Below, piece after piece: positions 39,999 through 48,663 of a stretch of DNA of 64,000 nucleotides (its first letter is position 1; the number at the start of each line of letters is the position of its first letter). Position numbers and translations under genes: made by a program. Source of the stretch: Streptomyces sp. ISL-1 (GTDB lineage: Bacteria; Actinomycetota; Actinomycetes; Streptomycetales; Streptomycetaceae); assembly GCF_018614585.1 (NCBI RefSeq), contig NZ_JAGGOI010000015.1, positions 108,976-172,975 on the forward strand, read 5' to 3'. Below the pieces are notes generated by a model that saw nothing but the letters and a program-made list of their open reading frames with translations, searched no databases and was not told the origin of the DNA.

Positions 39999-40856
39999 TC
40001 ACCCTTCGGCTTGCCGGTAAACGATGGTGGTGTTGCCCACGACGATCCGCGAGCCGTCGCGGAGCGTAGCGCGGGTTGTGTGCTGCCCGTCTACCACGAT
40101 GCCGTTGGTAGACCCGAGATCCTGGATCGTCGAGGGCGTTCCGGTCCGGATCTCACAGTGCCGGCGCGATACGCCGGGGTCGTCGATCCGCACATCGGCG
40201 TCGGTGCTGCGACCCAGCACCAGCGTCGGGCGGGAGATCTGATGGCGTGTGCCGTTGATCTCGATCCAGCGTCGCACTTGAGTGCTCGGCATGGGGCCCG
40301 GGCCGGGTGCCGGGCGGCGGTCCCCGAGGGGCGCGGGACCGGGTCGGCCGCCGCCCGGAGGCGGCGCGGCCGGCATGGGAGGTGCACCGGCGGGTGGGTA
40401 GCCGTAGCCGCCGCGGGCGCCGCCCTGAGGGACCGCGGCCGGCCCCGGGCCGGCGGGGGCCCGCTCGGACGACTGTGACGTACTCGACGCGAGGGTGCGG
40501 CTGCGCACGCGGTACAGACCGGTGTCGAGGTCGTCCGCCTTCTCCAGGTGGACCTTGATGGGGCCCATGAAGGTGTAGCGCTGCTGCTTGGCGTAGTCGC
40601 GGACCAGGCTGGAGAGCTCGTCGCCGAGCTGGCCGGAGTACGGGCTGAGGCGCTCGAAGTCGGGCGCGCTGAGCTCCACGATGAAGTCGTTGGGGACGAC
40701 AGTCCGCTCGCGGTTCCAGATCGTCGCGTTGTTGTCGCACTCCCGCTGGAGCGCGCCCGCGATCTCGACGGGCTGGACCTCGGACTTGAACACCTTGGCG
40801 AAGGTGCCGTTGACCAGACCTTCAAGTCGCTGCTCGAACTTCTTCAGGACTCCCAT
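39999..40856 (-). CDS. fhaA: DUF3662/FHA domain protein FhaA
   Basis: FhaA links the kinase network to peptidoglycan synthesis; in mycobacteria it binds phosphorylated MviN. The 285-residue product has the DUF3662 domain (1-~125, starting MGVLKKFEQRLEGLVNGTFA), a Gly/Pro-rich linker, and a C-terminal FHA domain (~190-283) with LGRSTDAD, VSRRHCEI and DLGSTNGIVVDG. First gene of the leftward fhaA-fhaB-pstP-rodA-pbpA-pknB run; GGAGGTG precedes the ATG. Confidence 0.94.
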   Translation of the reverse strand: MGVLKKFEQRLEGLVNGTFAKVFKSEVQPVEIAGALQRECDNNATIWNRERTVVPNDFIVELSAPDFERLSPYSGQLGDELSSLVRDYAKQQRYTFMGPIKVHLEKADDLDTGLYRVRSRTLASSTSQSSERAPAGPGPAAVPQGGARGGYGYPPAGAPPMPAAPPPGGGRPGPAPLGDRRPAPGPGPMPSTQVRRWIEINGTRHQISRPTLVLGRSTDADVRIDDPGVSRRHCEIRTGTPSTIQDLGSTNGIVVDGQHTTRATLRDGSRIVVGNTTIVYRQAEG

Positions 40857-41174
40857 GGGGCACCTCCTCCGTCGTTGCCGTCCTGGTACTGCTTACTGAT
40901 CGTATCCACGCGTCGGGAAATCGGCTGGTTCCCCTTGTCTGCCCCGTCGATGAGTGTCACCTCTCACACGGATCGTAGAGGCGGCCTCCTGACAGTGTCC
41001 CGCACCCAGGGTGCACCCAGGAGGAGTGGGGGGCGGCCGCTCTCCGTTCCCTGTTCCTTCGTCCGCTTCTTCGAAACAATCGAGTGTGAATCCACTCAGG
41101 CCCGCGTGCTAATCTTCTGGATGTCGCCAGGGGGTCACACCGAGCAGGTGTGACCCAAGGCGGCAACACCCAAT
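40857..41174. promoter_or_regulatory. fhaA / tRNA-Leu divergent promoter region
   Basis: A 318-bp non-coding stretch. The tRNA-Leu promoter is probably GTGAATC (~41086-41092) with TAATCT at 41110-41115, spacing 17. The -10 context GCTAATCTTC matches that of tRNA-Ile. The fhaA operon promoter should lie at 40880-40990 on the minus strand, but I could not place it. Confidence 0.5.
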
Positions 41175-41258
41175 GCGCGGGTGGCGGAATAGGCAGACGC
41201 GCTGGATTCAGGTTCCAGTGCCCGAAAGGGCGTGGGGGTTCAACTCCCCCCTCGCGCA
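41175..41258 (+). tRNA. tRNA-Leu (CAG)
   Basis: A type II tRNA of 84 nt with a long variable arm. The acceptor GCGCGGG pairs with CTCGCGC, the anticodon stem-loop is CTGGATTCAGGTTCCAG with anticodon CAG, and the variable arm is TGCCCGAAAGGGCG. The T-arm is GGGGGTTCAACTCCCCC and the discriminator is A. No CCA is encoded. It marks the left end of the accessory region. Confidence 0.97.
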
Positions 41259-41850
41259 CAGAGAGAAACCGACGAAACGGGTCTCTACCAGTGACGAAAG
41301 TCCTGGTGGGGGCCCGTTTCTCGTTGAACGGGAGTGCGACGGCCCGAGCTTGGCGCAGTGCGGGCGATTTGGACGTGAATGAGCACACACCGTGGCATTG
41401 GTCACGATGCGGGCCCTGATCTTCAGATGATTCTCATCCAGTGCGGCCGGAGCTGATCGCTAGCCGGTCGGTGCGAGGTAGCCGGTGGGGGTCCAGATGC
41501 CCAGTGGCTTGGTTCTCCGCCGGTGGTGGGTGCGTCTGCGGGGGCGCTCTCCGTTGAGGGCGAGGGTCTCGACCCAGTTCTTGATCTTTCGGCGGTTGGC
41601 GTGGGCGAGCTGGAAGACGAGAAGGATGGTCTGGGCGGCGATGCCGCGGATGCGGCGGGTGCCGGATGCTTCGATGGCTTCGGCGAGGGGATTCTTGGCG
41701 TAGCCGTTGTAGCCCTCGACGCTGTTGCGGAGGCGGAAGTAGACCTTCTGCCATTGCTGGTCGCCGTACTCGAGGGCCTGCCAGTGCTTGGCGCCGACGT
41801 CGGGGGCGACGGTGATGCTGCGCTGCTTGCAGACCCTGAAAGGTCCGGTG
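41257..41850 (+). repeat. Left flanking direct repeat of the accessory island
   Basis: Begins at the last two bases of tRNA-Leu. Its first 29 bp are identical to 62917-62945, and the similarity then continues with scattered changes and small indels through the 3' half of a transposase-like gene. The right copy is at 62917-63523 in the same orientation. Confidence 0.8.
41274..41324 (+). terminator. tRNA-Leu terminator / structured hairpin with GAAA loop (left copy)
   Basis: Outer stem GAAACGGG (41274-41281) with CCCGTTTC (41313-41320); inner stem ACCAG/CTGGT around GAC-GAAA-GTC. It is followed by TCGTTG. A diverged copy lies exactly 21,660 bp downstream. Confidence 0.75.
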
Positions 41851-42300
41851 GGGTTCGGCTCCGGGTCCACCAGCGGCAGGTGGATGCCGCGGCCGAGCGA
41901 GCGCGGCTTGAGGGGGCACTGGACCTTGCCGGCTTCGGCCGGGCACATCAGTCGCTGGTACCCGTCGGTGTCCTTGTTCTGCTTGGGCATGAGGCGGTAG
42001 GCCTTGCGGGCTTCGATGGGGTGGGCTTGTTCTTCCGTCGCTTCTTCGGAGGGCGCATCGCGTCTGCGACGGGGACGGTGTCGGGGTCGCGGTGGTCTCC
42101 TTCGCGGACGTACGGCCGGCGTCGGGGTCGGTGGAGAGTTCGGGGCCCCCGTTTTTGAGGCCGCATCGAAGGTGCGGATCGGTAATGCCATCCACGGCCA
42201 GGGAGCCGTCGGACAGCTCGTCCAGCGGTCCTTTCAGGGGACGTACCGAGGCGTCCAGGACGAACTCGAACGTTGCTGGAATCCGGCAGCGTTCGCCGCC
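41460..42300 (-). pseudogene. Transposase-like protein remnant (left copy), frameshifted
   Basis: A minus-strand frame ending at 41460 encodes a C-terminal region with QALEYGDQQWQKVYFRLRN, VEGYNGYAKNPLAEAIEA and IRGIAAQTILLVFQLAHAN. It resembles the C-terminal part of large DDE-type transposase-like proteins often found on Streptomyces mobile elements. Upstream, the matching sequence is split over other frames (for example LAVDGITDPHLRCGLKNGG), so the gene is decayed. A shorter, more damaged copy lies at 63152-63523. The exact transposase family is not clear to me. Confidence 0.6.
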
Positions 42301-42314
42301 GCTCGGTGCACGGC

Positions 42315-42341
42315 GACCAGCTGTCAAAGACGCGTAAAGAT
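42315..42341 (+). promoter_or_regulatory. Island promoter element, site 1 (antiporter operon)
   Basis: GACCAGCTGTCA, 8-nt spacer, TAAAGAT (42335-42341), ~80 bp before the antiporter start. It matches sites 2 and 3 in the first two blocks but lacks their ATTGCC-GGCAAT inverted repeat. Confidence 0.5.
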
Positions 42342-42420
42342 CCTGTACGGTCCCCCGTGGTGTGCCGGGAAGCCTGGTCGGCGAACAAGGGATCAATCTC
42401 TTTTCCGATCGGGGGCTGTC

Positions 42421-43369
42421 GTGGTACTCACTCTGGTTTTCGGAGTCGCTCTGCTGATCGCGGTGCTCCTGTCCGGTCTCGCGGCTCGCACAGTCCTCTC
42501 CACTTCCTTCCTCTTCCTTGTCGGCGGAGCGCTGGTCAGCGACGGTTTCCTCGGGCTGATCCACATCACGCCGGACAGCGGCATCGTCGCGGTGACGGCC
42601 GATCTCGCGCTGTTCGCCGTGCTGTTCACCGACGGAATGCACGTCTCCTTCCCCGCGCTGCGCCGCGCCTGGCGCAACCCGGCCCGTGCCCTGGGGCTCG
42701 GCATGCCGCTGGCGTTCGTCTTCATGGCGCTGATCACCCACTACCTCGTCGGTCTGGACTGGATCACGTCGTTCCTGGTGGGCGCGGTGCTGGCGCCCAC
42801 CGACCCCGTGTTCGCCTCCGCGATCGTGGGACGTAAAGAGGTCCCCGCTCGCCTACGGCAGTTGCTGAATGTGGAGAGCGGTATCAACGACGGCCTCGCA
42901 CTGCCCGTCGTCCTGCTGCTGATCGCCGCGGCCGGCCCGGCGGCCGGGCACGCGCAGGCATCGGCTTCGGCGATCGGGCTCGAGCTGGCGATGGGCCTGG
43001 CCTTCGGGATCCTGCTGCCGCTGTTCGTCAACGGCCTGGTGCGGTTCCGCCTGCTGGGGGCCGAGCCCAAGCTCCAGCCGCTGCTGCCGCTCGCCACCGG
43101 CGTGATCCTTTACGCGCTGTGTCACCTCACCCACGCCAACCCCTATCTCGCTGCCTTCTCCGCGGGCGCGGTCCTCGCCTCGGTATCGCCGGAGTCCAAG
43201 CACGCCTTCGACCATCGCGTTCTCCATCGTGGCGCACAGCAGCACGGACGTACCGGTGGCCCGTATGTTCCACGTCAATGACCTGGTCGGCATTCCGGAC
43301 GCGGATGACGCTGTGGCCGAGGCCAAGGACGTACCGGAGCAGGGAGGAGCCGACCGTGCGCGCACGTGA
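42421..43369 (+). pseudogene. Cation/proton antiporter (CPA1 type), internal deletion and frameshift
   Basis: The first ~260 codons encode a typical CPA1 Na+/H+ antiporter N-terminal half with helices such as LTLVFGVALLIAVLLSGLA, GAVLAPTDPVFASAIV and VESGINDGLALPVVLLL. After SPESKHAF (~43210) the frame changes. The adjoining +1 frame encodes a normal antiporter end (FSIVAHSSTDVPVARMF... to the TGA at 43367-43369). The intervening membrane helices are missing, so an internal deletion joined the two ends out of frame. The GTG start has a GGGGG-rich site. It is followed by a coupled CBS gene. Confidence 0.75.
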
Positions 43370-43817
43370 TCTGGCAGTGGAGTACGAGACGGTGAGTGTG
43401 GACGACGATGCGCTGGACGCGGCCCGGCTGATGGCCGAACACCAGTTGCCGGGGCTGCTCGTCCTCGACGCCGGAGGGGAGCCGGCCGCGATCCTGCCGG
43501 CCTCCCAGCTGGTCAAGGTGCTGGTCCCCGCCTACGTGCTGGAGGACCCGGCCCTCGCCGCGGTGGTCGACGAGCGGCACGCGGACCGGCTCTGTGCGGC
43601 GCTGGCCGGGCGCACCGTCGGGGACTGTCTGCCGAGCAAGGCGGGTCCACCGCCGGTCGCCGCCCCCGACGACACCGCCCTGGAGGTCGCCGCCCTCATG
43701 GCCCAGGTGCGCAGCCCCTTGGTCGCCGTGGTCGACCGGGACAAAGCGGGTCCGCACCTGCTCGGCGTCATCACCGCCTCGCACCTGCTGAACCGACTTC
43801 TCGCGGTACACCCCTGA
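43356..43817 (+). CDS. CBS-domain pair protein
   Basis: A 153-residue cytoplasmic protein made of two CBS motifs (1-~70 and ~80-150), a module that binds adenosyl ligands and often regulates transporters. Visible parts are LAVEYETVSVDDDALDAARLM, LPGLLVLDAGGEPAAILPAS and LVAVVDRDKAGPHLLGVIT. GTG start with GGGAGGAG upstream. It overlaps the broken antiporter end and precedes a permease by 11 nt, so it probably tunes ion transport (inference). Confidence 0.85.
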   Translation: MRARDLAVEYETVSVDDDALDAARLMAEHQLPGLLVLDAGGEPAAILPASQLVKVLVPAYVLEDPALAAVVDERHADRLCAALAGRTVGDCLPSKAGPPPVAAPDDTALEVAALMAQVRSPLVAVVDRDKAGPHLLGVITASHLLNRLLAVHP

Positions 43818-43828
43818 TTGGAGACCAT

Positions 43829-45127
43829 GTGAGCGGCTGGCAGAGCTGGGCGGCGATCGCCGTCTTCCTCGGCACATACGCCCTGATCATCAGCGAGCGG
43901 ATCCACCGGGTCGCCGCCGCGCTCGGCGGGGCCGGGCTGATGCTGGCGATCGGGGCGACGGACGACGTCTCCGCCTTCTACCTCCAGGACCGGGGCATCG
44001 ACTGGAACGTCATCTTCCTGCTGCTCGGCATGATGATGATCGTCGGTGTGCTGAAGAAGACCGGTATGTTCGAGTACCTGGCGATCTGGGCGGTCAAACG
44101 GGCCAGGGGCAAGCCGTTCCGGGTCATGGTCATGCTGATCGTGATCACCGCGGTGGCGTCGGCACTGCTGGACAACGTCACCACGGTGCTGCTGATCGCC
44201 CCGGTCACCCTGCTCGTCTGTGAACGACTCGGGCTGCCGGCCGCGCCGTTCCTGATCGCCGAGGTATTCGCCTCCAATGTCGGCGGCACCGCTACCCTCG
44301 TCGGCGATCCGCCCAACATCATCATCGCCAGCCGGGCGGGGCTGACCTTCAACGACTTCCTTGTCCACCTGGCACCGCTCTCCGCGGTCCTGACGGTGGT
44401 CCTTATCGCCCTGTGCCGCTTCCTGTTCCGGAAGCACTTCGTGTACGACGAGGACCGCGCCGCCGAGATCATGACCCTGGAGGAACGCGAGGCCATCCGC
44501 GATCCGCGCCTGCTCGTCCAGGGCCTGGCCGTTCTCGCACTGGTCGTCGCGGGCTTCGTCCTTCATCCCGTACTGCACTACGAGCCGAGCGTCGTCGCGC
44601 TGCTGGGCGCCGGACTGCTCGTGGCGATCTCGACGGTGGAGACCAACGACGTTCTGGCCGAGGTCGAATGGCCCACGCTCGCCTTCTTCGCGGGCCTGTT
44701 CATCATGATCGGCGGGCTCATCGACACCGGGGTCATCGGTGAGGTGTCGAAGTCTCTCGCCGACGCCATCGGAGACCGTGAACTCGGCGGCTCGATGCTG
44801 ATGCTCGGCGCCTCGGCGGTGCTCTCCGGTGTGGTCGACAACATTCCTTACGTCGCGACGATGGCGCCCATCACCGACGACCTGGTCAAGGCGATGAACG
44901 GTGGAGCGGACCATGTCATGTGGTGGAGCCTCGCCGTCGGCGCGGATCTCGGCGGGAACGCCACCGCGATCGGAGCCAGTGCGAACGTCGTCGTGCTCGG
45001 CATCGCCGAGCGCAACCGCACACCGATCACCTTCTGGCAGTTCACCAAATACGGCCTCGTCGTCACCGCCGTCACCGTCGCCCTGTCGGCGCTCTACATC
45101 TGGCTGCGCTACTTCGCCCTGACCTGA
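43829..45127 (+). CDS. ArsB/NhaD-type anion or Na+/H+ permease (SLC13/IT superfamily)
   Basis: A 432-residue membrane protein with about eleven to twelve helices. Family features include VIFLLLGMMMIVGVLKKTGMFEYLA, the LLDNVTTVLLIAPVTLL motif, the GGTATLVGDPPNIIIASR loop and the repeated half-motif VVDNIPYVATMAPI. These are shared by ArsB arsenite pumps, NhaD antiporters and P-type permeases, so the substrate cannot be set from sequence. GTG start at 43829. The antiporter-CBS-permease order suggests an ion-homeostasis operon. Confidence 0.88.
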   Translation: MSGWQSWAAIAVFLGTYALIISERIHRVAAALGGAGLMLAIGATDDVSAFYLQDRGIDWNVIFLLLGMMMIVGVLKKTGMFEYLAIWAVKRARGKPFRVMVMLIVITAVASALLDNVTTVLLIAPVTLLVCERLGLPAAPFLIAEVFASNVGGTATLVGDPPNIIIASRAGLTFNDFLVHLAPLSAVLTVVLIALCRFLFRKHFVYDEDRAAEIMTLEEREAIRDPRLLVQGLAVLALVVAGFVLHPVLHYEPSVVALLGAGLLVAISTVETNDVLAEVEWPTLAFFAGLFIMIGGLIDTGVIGEVSKSLADAIGDRELGGSMLMLGASAVLSGVVDNIPYVATMAPITDDLVKAMNGGADHVMWWSLAVGADLGGNATAIGASANVVVLGIAERNRTPITFWQFTKYGLVVTAVTVALSALYIWLRYFALT

Positions 45128-45265
45128 ACGCCCTTTGCGCGCCGTGGCTCTGCGCTGCTCGGGTGCCCCTTGGTGTGTCCTGCGACTCGGTGGGCGGGGC
45201 GTGCGGCACGTTCTGACCAGGGCCCACTGTATGGACGGGCCACGTCGCAACCACACCGAGGGCTG

Positions 45266-46720
45266 ATGGACTCCGACGGGGAAGAGCGGGAACGCCAATC
45301 TGACAGGGCACCCCAGCCGCCCGAACGCGAACAGGCCCGATCCGATCCTCCGGCGGGCGAACGGAGGGACGGCCAGGCTGGCGCCGCTGCGGCATCCGAT
45401 TCGAGGCCGGCGCACGGGCATGCCGGAGGATCGTCGCCGAAGGTCCGGGGGCCGGGGCGGCTTCGCTTCGCTCTGTCATCGGGGCCGCCGCCGGGTCCGT
45501 CCCGGCCGGAGTTCTGGCGCAGTCCACTGCGGGGGCCGTGGCTGACTGCCGTGCTGGGGCTGATTCTGCTGTTCGGGATCACGATCCTGTTCGTGACCGG
45601 GCTGCTGTCCTACGCCGCCTACAATCCAGATCTCGCCCGGATCAACGACGAGACGCCCGACAAGGGTCTGCTGGGCTTCTACCTCTTCTCCTGGCCGACA
45701 TCGCCGTACTGGCTCTACCGGCTCACCCAGGGCGTCCACGTCACGCTCGGCATCGTGCTCATCCCCGTACTGCTGGCCAAGCTCTGGTCGGTGATCCCCA
45801 AGCTCTTCGAGTGGCCACCCGCACGCTCGCTCAGCCACGGCCTGGAGCGCCTGTCCCTGCTCCTCCTGGTGGGCGGCGCCGGATTCGAATTCGTGACGGG
45901 CATCCTCAACATCCAGCTGCACTACATCTTTCCCGGCTCCTTCTACGTCCTGCACTACTACGGCGCCTGGGTCTTCATGGGGGCTTTCGTCGTGCACGTG
46001 ACGTTCCGCCTGCGCCGCGCGCTCCGCGCGGTGAGGCCCCGGGGCACTTCGCCGGTACCGCAAGAGACCTTGGGGCTCGTCTCCCCCAACCCGGCCGCGC
46101 CGACCATCTCCCGTCGTGGCGCACTGGGCCTGGTGGGCCTGGGATCTGCAGCGCTGCTGGTCGTGACAGTCGGTCAGAGCGTGGGCGGCTGGTTCCGGAA
46201 GACGGCCGTACTCGCCCCCCACGGACAGGAGCCGGGTTCCGGGCCGAACGGATTCCAGATCAACAAGACCGCAGCGTCGGTCGGGATCCGGGCGAGCGAC
46301 ATCGGCCCGGCCTGGCGGCTGAGTGTGCGCAACGGCAGCCGCCAGGCCATCCTGACGCAACAGCAGCTGCTCGCCCTGCCTCAGTTCGAGTCCGCGTTGC
46401 CCATCCAGTGCGTGGAGGGCTGGTCCACCACCGATCAGCTGTGGAGCGGGGTGCGGCTTATCGACCTCGCCGCCCTGGTCGGACTGGGGACGAACCCGCC
46501 GAAGGTTCTGATCGAGTCCGCGCAGCGCGGCGGTGCGTTCAGCTCGGCGGTCCTGCGGGACAACCAAGTGCGCGACGGGCGCTCCCTTCTCGCTCTGCAA
46601 GTGAACGGGGCCACGCTTTCGCAGGACCACGGCTATCCCGCGCGGATCATGGTTCCCGGCGCGCCTGGAGTCCACAACACCAAGTGGGTCACCCGGCTCA
46701 GCTTCGGGGAGCAGGCATGA
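45266..46720 (+). CDS. Membrane cytochrome b-like / molybdopterin oxidoreductase fusion
   Basis: A 484-residue protein. After a hydrophilic Arg/Pro-rich N-terminus (~1-85), residues ~90-270 form a cytochrome b561/hydrogenase-like bundle with several membrane helices and His residues (RLTQGVHVTLGIVLIP, LHYYGAWVFMGAFVVHVTF). A further helix (~285-310) leads to an external sulfite-oxidase-like molybdopterin domain (~330-484), with the Mo-ligand Cys382 in IQCVEGWS. It probably passes electrons across the membrane; the substrate is unknown. ATG start at 45266; the stop overlaps the next ATG. Confidence 0.82.
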   Translation: MDSDGEERERQSDRAPQPPEREQARSDPPAGERRDGQAGAAAASDSRPAHGHAGGSSPKVRGPGRLRFALSSGPPPGPSRPEFWRSPLRGPWLTAVLGLILLFGITILFVTGLLSYAAYNPDLARINDETPDKGLLGFYLFSWPTSPYWLYRLTQGVHVTLGIVLIPVLLAKLWSVIPKLFEWPPARSLSHGLERLSLLLLVGGAGFEFVTGILNIQLHYIFPGSFYVLHYYGAWVFMGAFVVHVTFRLRRALRAVRPRGTSPVPQETLGLVSPNPAAPTISRRGALGLVGLGSAALLVVTVGQSVGGWFRKTAVLAPHGQEPGSGPNGFQINKTAASVGIRASDIGPAWRLSVRNGSRQAILTQQQLLALPQFESALPIQCVEGWSTTDQLWSGVRLIDLAALVGLGTNPPKVLIESAQRGGAFSSAVLRDNQVRDGRSLLALQVNGATLSQDHGYPARIMVPGAPGVHNTKWVTRLSFGEQA

Positions 46721-47226
46721 GCCACTTCCGCCGCCGCTACGGCGCGTCGCCGCTGCACCTGCTCCTCGTCCTGTGCTCCTTCGCCCTCGCCCTGTACGCC
46801 GGCGTAAGACTGCTCAAGGGCGACGCCTGGGGCGTGGCCATCTGGTTCGTCGGAGCAGCACTCCTCCACGACCTCGTACTGCTGCCGCTGTACTCGGTGA
46901 CCGACCGGGTGATGCAGTACGTGCTCCGACCGTCGGGTGGTCCAAGTACGCGGACACCGCTGATGAGCGTCAACTACCTGCGCGTCCCCCTCTTCGTCTC
47001 CGCCCTCCTGCTGCTCGTCTGGTGGCCTCTGATCCTCCGCCAGGTCAGTCACTTCACCGTCGCCACCGCGCTGTCGGCCGATGTCTTCCTCGGGCGGTGG
47101 CTCGTGATCACCGCGATCCTGTTTGCAGCCTCCGCGCTGTGCCTGCTCTTGCGCGCGCGGGCCGCGACCCGGCCGGCACGGCGAGCGGCCCGCGCTCAGC
47201 GTGCAGGGCGCAAAGCCGCGAAATGA
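46717..47226 (+). CDS. Small multi-pass membrane protein coupled to the molybdenum enzyme
   Basis: A 169-residue protein with four predicted membrane helices (LHLLLVLCSFALALYAGV; AIWFVGAALLHDLVLLPLY; FVSALLLLVWWPLILR; WLVITAILFAASALCLLL) and an Arg/Ala-rich basic tail. ATG overlaps the preceding stop (ATGA), so it is probably a partner of the oxidoreductase. Family not recognised. Its last 31 bp overlap the end of the convergent methyltransferase gene. Confidence 0.75.
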   Translation: MSHFRRRYGASPLHLLLVLCSFALALYAGVRLLKGDAWGVAIWFVGAALLHDLVLLPLYSVTDRVMQYVLRPSGGPSTRTPLMSVNYLRVPLFVSALLLLVWWPLILRQVSHFTVATALSADVFLGRWLVITAILFAASALCLLLRARAATRPARRAARAQRAGRKAAK

Positions 47227-47879
47227 CGCCCGCCGGCTGTGCTCCACCGGTCCACCGCGGTCCAGCCCGCGGCCTGTCCGTACCGGGTCAGAGCCGTGCA
47301 TCCGACAGTGGCCCAGGGAAAGGTTGCGCAGAGCGCGCGGCGGCCGTCATGGAGGCGAACCCGGTGGCGCCCGTCGACTTCGGCGGCAGAGGTCTCCACG
47401 AGAAGGAAGCCCTGGTCGTGCACCAGGGCCCGGATCCGTTCCAGCAGTCTCTGCGGGTCACCGCCGATGCCGATGTTCCCGTCAAGGAGCAGGGCTGTTC
47501 CCCAGTGCCCCTCATTGGGGAGTGAGGCAAACACGGAACGGCACAGTGCGGCTCCGCCGCGGCCCATGGTCGAGTTGACGGCCGACGGGCAGAGGTCGAT
47601 CCCGAGGGCACGGTGTCCCCGCCGCGCCAAGGCTTCGACCAGGCGTCCGGCGCCACAGCCGATGTCGAGTACAGGACCCGCACACCGCCGCAGTAAGGCC
47701 AGGTCACAGGCATCTGCACGGGCGCACCACCGGGCGACGTCCAGCGGCAGGTGCCATCCGTTGGCGTCGCGCAGGGACAGGTCTCCGTGCCCGGAGTGAA
47801 GGGCCTTCGCGTAGGAGCGACTGGTCCAGCTGGCCAGGGAGCCGTCCGGATCCGTTCCTGCGATTCCTGCACTGGGCAC
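47196..47879 (-). CDS. SAM-dependent class I methyltransferase
   Basis: A 227-residue methyltransferase with the SAM loop VLDIGCGAGRLVEALARRG (~residues 69-87), followed by ALGIDLCPSAVN and FASLPNEGHWGTALLLDGNIGIGGDP. The substrate is unknown. GTG start at 47877-47879. A truncated paralogue with the same N-terminal layout (LRDANGWHLPLDVARWC here) lies at 57782-57955. Its 3' end overlaps the convergent membrane gene by 31 bp. Confidence 0.85.
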   Translation of the reverse strand: MPSAGIAGTDPDGSLASWTSRSYAKALHSGHGDLSLRDANGWHLPLDVARWCARADACDLALLRRCAGPVLDIGCGAGRLVEALARRGHRALGIDLCPSAVNSTMGRGGAALCRSVFASLPNEGHWGTALLLDGNIGIGGDPQRLLERIRALVHDQGFLLVETSAAEVDGRHRVRLHDGRRALCATFPWATVGCTALTRYGQAAGWTAVDRWSTAGGRHFAALRPAR

Positions 47880-48550
47880 CTGACGAGCATGCTCAGGAGC
47901 ACGCTCGTCGGCCAGACCAGTGCGGCCGTTCGTGTACCGGGGCTTCGTCCGGCCCGCTCGCGATGCCGCCTAGGGCTCGCGCCTGTGTGATCAGCGACGA
48001 AGGCGGTGAGCAGCCCAGCGAGCAGCGCCGCGCCCACGCCACGTGGCCTCCGTCGTGGCCGCCTACGGCCACGGCAGCTACCAGTGACAGGTGCGAAGCC
48101 CCGACGGCCATGGCTGTCGGGTTGAAGAGGAAGCGCACCGCTCGCTGCGCAGTACCGGGATGCTTCATCTCGGCCAACGCGGTTCTGGTGACCAGGATCG
48201 CTGTGATGGTGACGCAGGCAAGGACCGCTTGCGATGCCACATCCCCACCTCGCTGGTCCAGGACCGCCCTCTTTGCTCCACGGCCCACCAGGGCCGCTTC
48301 TTCCCGGGTGCCCTGGTCGCCCCGGGTCGCCCTCGACACCACTGCCCCCGCCGACCGCCGTCCCGACCTCGCCACGCCGCACCCCGCCGATGGGGAACAG
48401 CACTCCACCGGCCTGGTCTGGGACCTGCACCCCGGCTACGTACTGCAGCCCGGGGACCGTGTCGTTCTGGCTGCCACGCGTCGGGGTCTCGCCGAGATAC
48501 TCGGACGGTAGACCCGGCCCCGCAGCGATGGAGCGCGGACGAGCTGAGCC
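47880..48550. other. Decayed stretch with a TrkA-like C-terminal fragment
   Basis: About 670 bp with no intact gene. On the plus strand, 48390-48511 ends in a peptide (WDLHPGYVLQPGDRVVLAA followed by TRRGLAEILGR and stop) that looks like the end of a TrkA/ion-channel regulatory domain; its upstream part is absent or frameshifted. On the minus strand, around 48050-48230, a hydrophobic frame may be another membrane-protein fragment. Both readings are tentative. Confidence 0.35.
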
Positions 48551-48593
48551 GACCGGCATCAAAGAAGCGTAAAGATTGCCTGGATCCGGCAAT
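48551..48593 (+). promoter_or_regulatory. Island promoter element, site 2 (NfeD-flotillin operon)
   Basis: GACCGGCATCA (48551-48561), 8-nt spacer, TAAAGATTGCC (48570-48580), then a 7-nt gap and GGCAAT (48588-48593). ATTGCC and GGCAAT form an inverted repeat. It lies 71 bp before the NfeD start and is nearly identical to site 3. Confidence 0.65.
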
Positions 48594-48663
48594 GAATCTC
48601 ACTGGGCGCACGTGAGACGCTCCCGTTCAACGGGGGAATCACCGGCGATCACGGGAGGCATGC

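Noticed and set aside
44360..44370. DnaA-box-like TTGTCCACC inside the permease gene
   Set aside because: A single isolated coding match, expected by chance; not part of a cluster.
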